This document shows, piece by piece, positions 52,573 through 59,741 of a stretch of DNA of 64,000 nucleotides. The notes under the pieces are model-generated. The model made no database searches, was not told the origin of the DNA, and saw only the letters and a program-made list of their open reading frames with translations. Position numbers and translations under genes: made by a program. The stretch comes from Candidatus Blautia intestinavium. GTDB lineage: Bacteria > Bacillota > Clostridia > Lachnospirales > Lachnospiraceae. The stretch is taken from positions 1-64,000 of the forward strand of contig DXGV01000022.1 in NCBI GenBank assembly GCA_019113745.1. The letters are read 5' to 3'. Position 1 is the stretch's first letter; each line of letters starts with the position of its first letter.

Positions 52573-53256
52573 TCATTGCCTGAGCTTTTTGTTCCTTTTC
52601 ACTTTCAAATAAACGGCCGACAGTAAAGCGCCTGCCGCCGCACCCAGTGTATTTGCCAGAATATCGTCAATATCGCACAGACCTGAGTGGAATAAAAGCT
52701 GTCCTGTCTCGATCAGGACGGACAGAAGCATACCAAACGACGCTCCGGCTACAAACTTCTTTTCTGTATTTTCTGTGATAAAAGGAAAAACAATACCAAG
52801 TGGAATAAACATAACAAAATTGGAAAATGTATGACTGAATGTACTGATATTATTTGACTGTGCAGACGAATTGAGCCAGTTAAAAACATGCATCTGTATT
52901 CTATGCTCCGCCCCGCTTTCACGGGTGATCAGCGTAAGATAAAGTATGGCCAATATATATGCCAGTAGCGTCAAAAAAGGTCCCCACTGTATCTTATGCC
53001 GCTTCCCGGTTGATTGATATCCTTTCCATATCCAGTATGCCAGAGAATAGACCAGACAGACCGCATAGAGCAGGAGACCCGACTGACCGAAGTATTTTCC
53101 AATCAAAATAATTATGCCGGCCGCACATCCATAAATCAGCAAAACAACAAGAGCCAATGTCGACAGAGAAGTTCTGCTGTCTAATCTTGAGGCTGCCAGC
53201 ACAAAACAAATAAAATACCCAGCAACAATCAGCAAAATAATCAAAAACAGATTCAT
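52573..53256 (-). CDS. VanZ-family membrane protein
   Basis: A 227-residue integral membrane protein with about six hydrophobic segments. The second half carries the VanZ-like pattern: N148-F-V-M-F-I-P-L-G, E-x-x-Q near residue 187, and CDIDDILANTLGAAAGALL. VanZ proteins affect teicoplanin resistance and occur in glycan operons with unclear role. Its location between polymerase and glycosyltransferase genes suggests envelope or polymer function. Confidence 0.8.
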   Translation of the reverse strand: MNLFLIILLIVAGYFICFVLAASRLDSRTSLSTLALVVLLIYGCAAGIIILIGKYFGQSGLLLYAVCLVYSLAYWIWKGYQSTGKRHKIQWGPFLTLLAYILAILYLTLITRESGAEHRIQMHVFNWLNSSAQSNNISTFSHTFSNFVMFIPLGIVFPFITENTEKKFVAGASFGMLLSVLIETGQLLFHSGLCDIDDILANTLGAAAGALLSAVYLKVKRNKKLRQ

Positions 53257-53273
53257 AATATCCTCGTCCTATT

Positions 53274-54554
53274 TTAATTTTCTATTCGTTTTCTGTTCTC
53301 ATCCGTATCCTGAATAGAGGACAAACGGCATCCAAGAGCTATCACCAATAAAAATCCCATCATTTTATAATCGTAGTTACCGCCCAGGCATCTCTCCGTA
53401 AATCCATTCAGCATCAGATAAGTCAGAATAAGTACACAAAAAATATATTGTTCTTCCGAAAATATCTGCAATTTTTTCATTGAAAACAAAACCATGGCAA
53501 AAAGCAGAGCAATCCCGATCAGACCGCTGTTTGCCCAGATTTCCAGCAGCATATTATGGGCTCCCGACGTAATACTTCCCAAAAACGATCCTTCTTCAAA
53601 CGGCGCCCGCACCAGGGCGACTGCGTTTTCATCCCGCCAGAACATACCGTAACCAAAGCCTGTAAAGGTATTATGCCGTGTCAGAACAGTGATCATCTGA
53701 TTCCACAGAGGAATTCTTCCTGTTAATGTGGCGTCTTTTCCCAGGAGTTCAAAAATCCATTCAAATGCCGGCATCAGAGTCAGGGTTAAAAACAGAAACA
53801 AAATATTACCGGCTATATAAATCCATCCCATGGGAATGCGGATATATTTTACAAAAAGAAATAGTATAAGGACACATACTGTACAGACCAGCGCTCCCGT
53901 TGCCTGACACATCAAAAGCAGCGCTATCTGGATAGCTTCGATCACCAGCCACCCAAAATATATTTTTCTTTCATGCGCTCTCTGCCGTATTAGAAATCCA
54001 ATTATAATGATTCCGAACGCCAGCTCGGAGGCACAGGTATTTTTTGTGCCGTACAGACCTATAAACGGCTCTGTAAAAGGCGTCCCGCCTGAAAATGCGA
54101 ATCTGAAATATTGTAAGGTAAAAAAGAGCGTAACAATAAGAAAAATCGTCTGAGCCGTACATATTAGTTCTATCATACGCTCAAATTCAAACTGTTCCTG
54201 CAGCCAGATTACAAAAAAGATCGTCACGGTAAGTCTTGTACAGGTGATAAACTCCAGATCTTTGTATTCCGCCACCCACATGGATTCCACAAAGATCACG
54301 GCGGCAAAAAGATACATGACTGTATATTTGCGGTCCAGATTGATAATCTGAACGTCCAGCCAGCTATTTCCGCTGGAAAGGAGCATGGCCAGGATTTGCG
54401 CAATAAAAACGGCATAAGCCATCACAGTCTCAACCTGCTCTCCATATACCAGCGCATAGTTTCCGGGAAATCCCAGAGAAATCAAAAAGGCAAAAACCAC
54501 AAGTAATTCAACTTTAAAACTATTTCTTTTTGCATTACTTATTGTTCCTGCCAT
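53274..54554 (-). CDS. O-antigen ligase/polymerase-like (Wzy) protein
   Basis: A 426-residue protein with about 10 to 12 membrane segments. A large external loop with GYGMFWRDENAV and SGAHNMLLEIWANSGLIG (about residues 300-345) is the hallmark of the Wzy/WaaL family; H is the presumed key residue. It would polymerise lipid-linked repeat units on the outer face. The gene lies between VanZ and the Wzz/CpsD-like gene. Confidence 0.85.
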   Translation of the reverse strand: MAGTISNAKRNSFKVELLVVFAFLISLGFPGNYALVYGEQVETVMAYAVFIAQILAMLLSSGNSWLDVQIINLDRKYTVMYLFAAVIFVESMWVAEYKDLEFITCTRLTVTIFFVIWLQEQFEFERMIELICTAQTIFLIVTLFFTLQYFRFAFSGGTPFTEPFIGLYGTKNTCASELAFGIIIIGFLIRQRAHERKIYFGWLVIEAIQIALLLMCQATGALVCTVCVLILFLFVKYIRIPMGWIYIAGNILFLFLTLTLMPAFEWIFELLGKDATLTGRIPLWNQMITVLTRHNTFTGFGYGMFWRDENAVALVRAPFEEGSFLGSITSGAHNMLLEIWANSGLIGIALLFAMVLFSMKKLQIFSEEQYIFCVLILTYLMLNGFTERCLGGNYDYKMMGFLLVIALGCRLSSIQDTDENRKRIEN

Positions 54555-54600
54555 TTTGATGCTCCTAATCTTTTATTTATTATTTTTGTTGTCTGACGTC

Positions 54601-56238
54601 TTACTTTCTTTTATCATTTGCGTCTGTGTCCTGATTGCTTTCCTCCTGGAACAGAAAATCTACAAACTCGCCGCTGGAAGTAACCTCCCGCTTTTTCTCC
54701 GTTGGTTTTTCTTCTACATCCGCCGCAAATCCTGCAACAAGAGAATTGTCTGAATCTCCATTCTTTATGCCAAAGCTGTTTTCATCCCCGGCCTTTCCCA
54801 TTTTTACGAGAGGATCGCCGATCGTATTCAGCTTGACTTCAGCTTTTTTGATATTTTCTCTCTCTTTTACAGGGTTCTTAACGCCTTTTTTACTTACTTT
54901 TATACCGTTCACCACACAGCCAAGAAGCTGGACTCCCGACTTTTCCACTCTCTCCAGGGCGTCCTTGATCTCCTGCAAAGTAGCGTTATCATAGCGGACT
55001 ACAAACAGCGCCGCGGACGCGATCTGATTCAGGCTCATGGGATCTGCCGTCAGACCCACAGGGGCCGTATCCATCAGAACGTAGTCGTACCCTTCCGCGA
55101 TCTTCCTGATCACCTGGAAAAGATTGCTGTCAAGCGGTATTGCGCTTCTCTCCAGGATCGTAGGTATGATATCCAGATAACCTGTCAGAGATATAATAGC
55201 TTCCTCCTTCGTGATATCGCCTGTATAAAATGCGTTCAGAGAATGTTCATAATCCACACGCTTCAGGAACATACCTCCAAGATTTGGATTCTTCATATCC
55301 AGATCCACCAGGAGGACTTTCTTTTCCAGATCGGACAACTGTACTGCCAGATTTGCAAGAATGCTGGTTTTCCCTTCATCTTTTAAAGTGGAAGTGATGT
55401 AAATAATATGCGGGCCGGGTTTCCGCAGATGATTCTGTATGATATGGGCGGCAGAGGAGAAGCTTTCTCTTACCTCTGTCCCGATCCCGTCGTCTACAAG
55501 AATAGAATCCTTCTTTTCAAAGTAGGCTTTGTCATCTGCTATCTCACAGAGTACCTCCAGACCGTACTCACTCTCAATTTCCTCCACATTCAGCAAAGTC
55601 GGGCGCATGATCAGTTCAAGAAGGATGATTCCCAGGCTGAGCCCGAAGCCAAGCAATGCCAGATATCCCCAGAGTACCACATTGACGCTTCCTCCAATCA
55701 GATATTTTGCGCTGGGCGGGTTGATCACCGCCGTATTTCCGATATTCAGCGTCTCCTTTAACACCGCCGGCGCCTCATTATTGAGCGCCGTAAGGATATT
55801 GATTCCCTCATCCGCGCTTCTCCAGTACAGCGACATTTCGATGATCTGTGTTTCCTCATATGGAGTCAGCGTCAGATTATCCGCGATATCTTTCGTGGTA
55901 ACTCCAAGAAGTCCCAGAGAATCGATGATCTCATCCAGCATTTTATCGCTTTTCAGGACATAGGAAACTGTATCTGCCAGGTCCGTCGCCATATCAATAT
56001 CATTAATACTGGGAAAGTCATATCCTGAGGTAAACAGTCCGTTGTCTGTCTGCGTATTCACAGAAAACGCGCTTGTAACAAGGTATTCCTTGCTCATTTC
56101 TCCCTGCAGATAGGAAATCCCTGAAAGTACCATGCCTACAAGAAGACCTGCCACCGTCATACCAATGATCAGAAGACGATGTTTGATTATTCCATATAAG
56201 ATATCTGCAATTCTGATATGAATCCCGTTATTTCTCAC
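54601..56238 (-). CDS. Wzz/CpsD-like chain-length and kinase-like protein
   Basis: A 545-residue fusion of a chain-length determinant (TM1 about 19-41, TM2 about 184-208) and a bacterial tyrosine-kinase-like domain with Walker A' STLKDEGKTS, Walker A VLLVDLDMKNPN and Walker B VLMDTAPVG. It would control polymer length. No tyrosine occurs in the last 130 or so residues, so the C-terminal autophosphorylated Tyr cluster is missing. The start is GTG 56238, overlapping the stop of the upstream gene (GTGA). No phosphatase is adjacent. Confidence 0.85.
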   Translation of the reverse strand: MRNNGIHIRIADILYGIIKHRLLIIGMTVAGLLVGMVLSGISYLQGEMSKEYLVTSAFSVNTQTDNGLFTSGYDFPSINDIDMATDLADTVSYVLKSDKMLDEIIDSLGLLGVTTKDIADNLTLTPYEETQIIEMSLYWRSADEGINILTALNNEAPAVLKETLNIGNTAVINPPSAKYLIGGSVNVVLWGYLALLGFGLSLGIILLELIMRPTLLNVEEIESEYGLEVLCEIADDKAYFEKKDSILVDDGIGTEVRESFSSAAHIIQNHLRKPGPHIIYITSTLKDEGKTSILANLAVQLSDLEKKVLLVDLDMKNPNLGGMFLKRVDYEHSLNAFYTGDITKEEAIISLTGYLDIIPTILERSAIPLDSNLFQVIRKIAEGYDYVLMDTAPVGLTADPMSLNQIASAALFVVRYDNATLQEIKDALERVEKSGVQLLGCVVNGIKVSKKGVKNPVKERENIKKAEVKLNTIGDPLVKMGKAGDENSFGIKNGDSDNSLVAGFAADVEEKPTEKKREVTSSGEFVDFLFQEESNQDTDANDKRK

Positions 56239-57932
56239 GACTTATTTCCTTTCCTGACCTTTTTTCTTATGATTACGGCAACTGCGGATATGGCCAGTAT
56301 AACTGCGCCGCATCCCACAATAATCACAATGATATTCTGCATTGTCCAGACAGAAACAGAAAATTCCTGCAGTGCCTCGTCCTCAGAAAAGTCAAATTCA
56401 TATTTCTTTTCTTCATCCCCCTTCAGCAGAACGTAGTATCCGCCCTCTGGAAGATCTTCAAAAGTAGTATCCGTACCGTTTGTCGTCCATGTCTGGATCA
56501 GGCTGCCGTCCTCGCTGTATAAGGACAGGCTGTAGTCTGAAACAGGCTTTCCTAAAAGTTTATCTGTTACATTGATGTTGACGCGCGGGATATAATTTGT
56601 AAACTCAAACGATGCTTTCGCTTCGCCGTCGATGCGTCCGTCCTCCGTTACAGTGATCTCCACAGGCGTATCGTCAAATCTGTAATCGTCAGGCGCTCCG
56701 ACCTGCTGCAGTTTATAGGTTCTGTTTTTCTCAAGATCTGTAAAGACAAGTTCTCCGTTCTCATCTGTTTCCGCCTCCTGATTAAGCTCCGGATAATTGT
56801 CGCAGCTGAGAAGAAATTCTGCCCCTTCCAGTCTCTGGCTTGTATACACCTCGTCCGACAGAGTCAGCTCTATTTTTGTTTTTTCACAGGAAAATTTCAC
56901 AGCCGCCGGCGTACTTCCGTCTTTCTCTTCCACTGTTCTCTCCGCCGTGTCTTCTATGCTGGCGTAATACTTCGGTATCTCGTCCTGGGAAATAATATAA
57001 CTGCCCAGGTACAGTTCCTTACTCTGGCCCTGCCCGTCTTCGTCCATCACGATTGTATCTGCCGTCTCATCTTTCGCATAACGCAGGGTTTCGTCTGAGG
57101 TGATGATATCCTCCGCTGCGGTAACTTTAAAAGTACCGTCAGAAACCGGTTCCTGTGTTTCCGCGTCTGTCAGCTCGACAGGAATAATATTTTTCACCGG
57201 GGAAATCGCGATGGAAACCACATAGGGATCCGGCCAGTCGTATACGTCGTCGATTTCAAAGTTCACGGCTTCCGCCAGATCGTATCCTTCCACTTCGGAT
57301 ATCTGTTTAAAATAGTAATTTCCCTCGTCGATTTTCTCCGGAAGGTAGAATACGCCCGCTTCTGTAGTCGCGTAATTCCTGTATTCTGTTTTTTCCGGAT
57401 AATATGTATTCAGGAAACGGAGGGAACCGCCGTCGTCCCCGCCTTCTTCTTCGTACAATTCAAAGGTAATGCCTGCCTGACGGATAGCGCGTCCGGTCTC
57501 TTCGTCTACTACCGTGGCATAGACGGCGGCTTTTCCCCACTCGTCGCCGCTGGTAGGAGGATAAGGGAATTCATAGTCTCCGCCGTAGTCGTCGCCGCCT
57601 CCGCCGCCACCTCCGCCGGATACGATATCCTCTTCCTCCTCGTACTCTTCTTCACCGTCGCCTCCGCCGCCGGCGCCGTCCCAGTCATCGTCGCCGTCAT
57701 CAGAATCGCCCCCGAGATCATGGGCATGATCATCGATCGTATTTCCCAGTTGATTATCTACCGTATAGCCGTTTCCCTCTTCCGCATCTGGCAGAGTATC
57801 TTCTGGTATCTGCATTAAATATAAGATCAAAAGGAGGATGATCAATACCAGTACGAGCACGAGACCTGTCATCATATCTGTGTTTGATTGCCAGTAATTG
57901 ATCTCCGAATGGTTTTTTTTGTTTCTTTTCAT
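56235..57932 (-). CDS. MotB/TolR-like membrane protein with SpaA/CnaB-type repeats
   Basis: About 565 residues. A short basic tail and YWQSNTDMMTGLVLVLVLII place Asp19 just before or in the single N-terminal membrane helix, as in MotB/ExbD proteins. A very acidic Gly-rich linker (about 55-125) follows. Then there are about four prealbumin-like domains (TVVDEETGRAIRQAGITFEL, VELTDAETQEPVSDGTFKV, EVYTSQRLEGAEFLL, VTDKLLGKPVSDYSL), and a C-terminal membrane helix with a basic end. I chose ATG 57932 (GGAGAG upstream, ATGA overlap with the upstream stop). No peptidoglycan-binding OmpA-like domain or LPXTG is visible. It is probably the partner of the adjacent MotA-like protein. Confidence 0.75.
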   Translation of the reverse strand: MKRNKKNHSEINYWQSNTDMMTGLVLVLVLIILLLILYLMQIPEDTLPDAEEGNGYTVDNQLGNTIDDHAHDLGGDSDDGDDDWDGAGGGGDGEEEYEEEEDIVSGGGGGGGGDDYGGDYEFPYPPTSGDEWGKAAVYATVVDEETGRAIRQAGITFELYEEEGGDDGGSLRFLNTYYPEKTEYRNYATTEAGVFYLPEKIDEGNYYFKQISEVEGYDLAEAVNFEIDDVYDWPDPYVVSIAISPVKNIIPVELTDAETQEPVSDGTFKVTAAEDIITSDETLRYAKDETADTIVMDEDGQGQSKELYLGSYIISQDEIPKYYASIEDTAERTVEEKDGSTPAAVKFSCEKTKIELTLSDEVYTSQRLEGAEFLLSCDNYPELNQEAETDENGELVFTDLEKNRTYKLQQVGAPDDYRFDDTPVEITVTEDGRIDGEAKASFEFTNYIPRVNINVTDKLLGKPVSDYSLSLYSEDGSLIQTWTTNGTDTTFEDLPEGGYYVLLKGDEEKKYEFDFSEDEALQEFSVSVWTMQNIIVIIVGCGAVILAISAVAVIIRKKVRKGNKS

Positions 57933-59488
57933 TCTTCTCTCCAATTCATCATCTTCTCGAACTCTTCAATAGGAACCGGCTTTGAAAGATAAAATCCCTG
58001 CCCCTCCGTAATTCCGTTTTTACGGAGAAGAGACATCTGTTTCATGCTTTCAATTCCTTCCGCCATAAGATCTACCTGCATGTTTCTTGCCTGCTCCGCA
58101 ATCGATGTGATATTAACATCTTCATGGCAAAATCTGAGGTCAAGTTTATATGCGTCCGCACAGGGCGCTTCTTCCCCGGAATAAAGTTCAAAAAAGGCTC
58201 CTTTGAAACCGTCCACAACAACCCGGAAACCTCTTTGCTGAAGTGTTTTCTCAAATTGAAGCGCGACGTTTCTTGATTCAAGGTATGCGTTCTGCGCAAT
58301 ATCAAACTCCACATATTTTGGCGGCAGCCTGTATTTCTGGATCATATCGGTAAATACTTCTGAAATGTCCAGTGCCAGAACGTCCGTCTTCGATATATTT
58401 ACCGCAATAGGCACCGGATGCAGCCCCGCATCCACCCACTCTCTGATCTTTGCGCAGACTTTATCCCATATGTACTGATCGAGCTTTGCAATATAGCCGT
58501 TTTTTTCCAGAATAGGTATAAACACCGACGGCGCGATAAGCCCTAATTTCGCGTGATTCCAGCGCACCAGAGCCTCGGCGCCAGTGATCCTTTGCGTATT
58601 GAGATCAAATCTCGGCTGAAGATAGAATGTAAATTCTCCGTTTTTCAGACCTGTCATAATCTGCGGCATCAAAACAGACTCGCTGCCAGCGTTACTGAAC
58701 ATCGCGCCGTTGGAATTTGCAAGGGAATATCCTTCATTGCGGGGAAGATGTTTCAATTTGTCCTGTATCTTCTCCATATCTTTCTTCTGGGAGTATCTTT
58801 CCTGTTCCTCCACAGACGGAATGATATTTCTCTGGAACGACGCCGTAAACATACCCAGATCGCGCAGCATGATATTCCAGAGGAATTTATAAACTATATT
58901 AAAAAGAACAGAAAGGATAACGCCGGAAATAGAGGTATAGAACGCTACCCTGATACCGTCGAACAGCGTCTGTATACTTGCCAGCGTCGCGTCCACTGAG
59001 CTGATCTGCACGCTGCTGATACCTGTGATCAGACCGATGAATGTTCCCAAAAGTCCCAGACCTGTCAGGGTGCCCGGTATCTGAAGCACGACTCCCTGCC
59101 AGCACCTCACGGAAATCTCTTCCTCATTGATCATCTCGTCAATCCCCTCGATGATCATATTATTTTTTCTTTCTTCTTCGACCTTCTCTCTGTACTGCTC
59201 AAATAAACGGTCCAGCACTCTCTGGTTAAAAAAATTATCCATTTTCACAACCGCCAGCCACGGCATGGACGTCTGGGTTTTCTGCGCAGTCAGAATATTC
59301 CTGGCCGCATGATTAAATCCCGCGCTGTAATTTATGACAGGGAACACTCCGAGAAACCCTCCCACAACAACGATTCCTGTCATTACGCCGCCGAAAATCC
59401 GGGAGAGAATATCGGGCGCCAGAACTGTCAAAGCCACTGCCGCGCCAACCACAATTAAAAATGCTCCGTACGAAATCCACTTTTTCAT
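57929..59488 (-). CDS. MotA/TolQ/ExbB proton-channel domain fused to a degenerate EAL domain
   Basis: A 519-residue protein. There are two N-terminal helices (5-25, 31-53), a cytoplasmic loop, then the channel pair TM3 (139-160, GTLTGLGLLGTFIGLI) and TM4 (180-205), the signature of MotA/TolQ/ExbB channels. An EAL domain runs from about 275 to 515. E305, N364, K448, E478 and Q497 are kept, but the E-x-T-E motif reads DIAQ (396-399) and DDFGTG reads DGFKGA (426-431), so phosphodiesterase activity is doubtful. It may be a cyclic di-GMP sensor on a proton channel. First gene after riboswitch 3; overlaps the MotB-like gene by four bases. Confidence 0.85.
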   Translation of the reverse strand: MKKWISYGAFLIVVGAAVALTVLAPDILSRIFGGVMTGIVVVGGFLGVFPVINYSAGFNHAARNILTAQKTQTSMPWLAVVKMDNFFNQRVLDRLFEQYREKVEEERKNNMIIEGIDEMINEEEISVRCWQGVVLQIPGTLTGLGLLGTFIGLITGISSVQISSVDATLASIQTLFDGIRVAFYTSISGVILSVLFNIVYKFLWNIMLRDLGMFTASFQRNIIPSVEEQERYSQKKDMEKIQDKLKHLPRNEGYSLANSNGAMFSNAGSESVLMPQIMTGLKNGEFTFYLQPRFDLNTQRITGAEALVRWNHAKLGLIAPSVFIPILEKNGYIAKLDQYIWDKVCAKIREWVDAGLHPVPIAVNISKTDVLALDISEVFTDMIQKYRLPPKYVEFDIAQNAYLESRNVALQFEKTLQQRGFRVVVDGFKGAFFELYSGEEAPCADAYKLDLRFCHEDVNITSIAEQARNMQVDLMAEGIESMKQMSLLRKNGITEGQGFYLSKPVPIEEFEKMMNWREE

Positions 59489-59521
59489 TTACTATTTCCG
59501 CCTTCCTGTTGTTATAAATAC

Positions 59522-59553
59522 AAAAAGCTGCATTTGAATTCATCAAATGCAGC
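59522..59553 (-). terminator. Intrinsic terminator of riboswitch 3
   Basis: GCTGCATTTGA and TCAAATGCAGC form a perfect 11-bp stem (59527-59537 with 59543-59553), loop of five, followed by TTTTT on the minus strand. It is placed 33 bases before the MotA-EAL start. Confidence 0.88.
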
Positions 59554-59554
59554 C

Positions 59555-59640
59555 AGTCAATCATAGGAATCCCCTTAGATACTAAACTTTGCGTCCCTAC
59601 ATTTCTATAGGTTTGCCTCCCTATTAACCTTTGACATAAG
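59555..59640 (-). promoter_or_regulatory. Class I cyclic di-GMP riboswitch 3 (exopolysaccharide operon)
   Basis: Minus-strand order: GGCAAACCTATA, GAAA tetraloop, TGTAGGGACGCAAAGTT, TAGTATCTAAGGGG. P1 can form between ATAGGGA before the aptamer and TTCCTAT after it (seven pairs, one wobble). The key ligand-contact G is present. The terminator starts nine bases after P1 and does not overlap it, so the on/off direction cannot be read from sequence alone. Confidence 0.9.
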
Positions 59641-59712
59641 CCGCTGGGATTTTATGCCATAATCCTGTTTAATTATGTCAATGGAAAACGTATAAACGTC
59701 CTTATGTTTTAC

Positions 59713-59741
59713 ATTCTACAATATCCGCCTTTTTCTGTCAA
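59713..59741 (-). promoter_or_regulatory. Promoter of the exopolysaccharide operon
   Basis: TTGACA (59741-59736) and TAGAAT (59718-59713) are 17 bases apart. The -35 box contains the TGA stop of the upstream diguanylate cyclase. A second TTGACA at 59681-59676 lacks a well-spaced -10 box and is considered weaker. Confidence 0.7.

Noticed and set aside
32002..59640. Cyclic GMP-AMP (GEMM-Ib) rather than cyclic di-GMP as riboswitch ligand
   Set aside because: By manual counting all three aptamers have G, not A, at the ligand-discriminating position before GCAAA. A structural alignment would settle this.
59676..59681. Second TTGACA as the exopolysaccharide promoter
   Set aside because: The nearest -10-like sequence is CATAAA at 19 bases or TAAAAT at 21 bases; the upstream pair at 59713-59741 with 17-base spacing is better.
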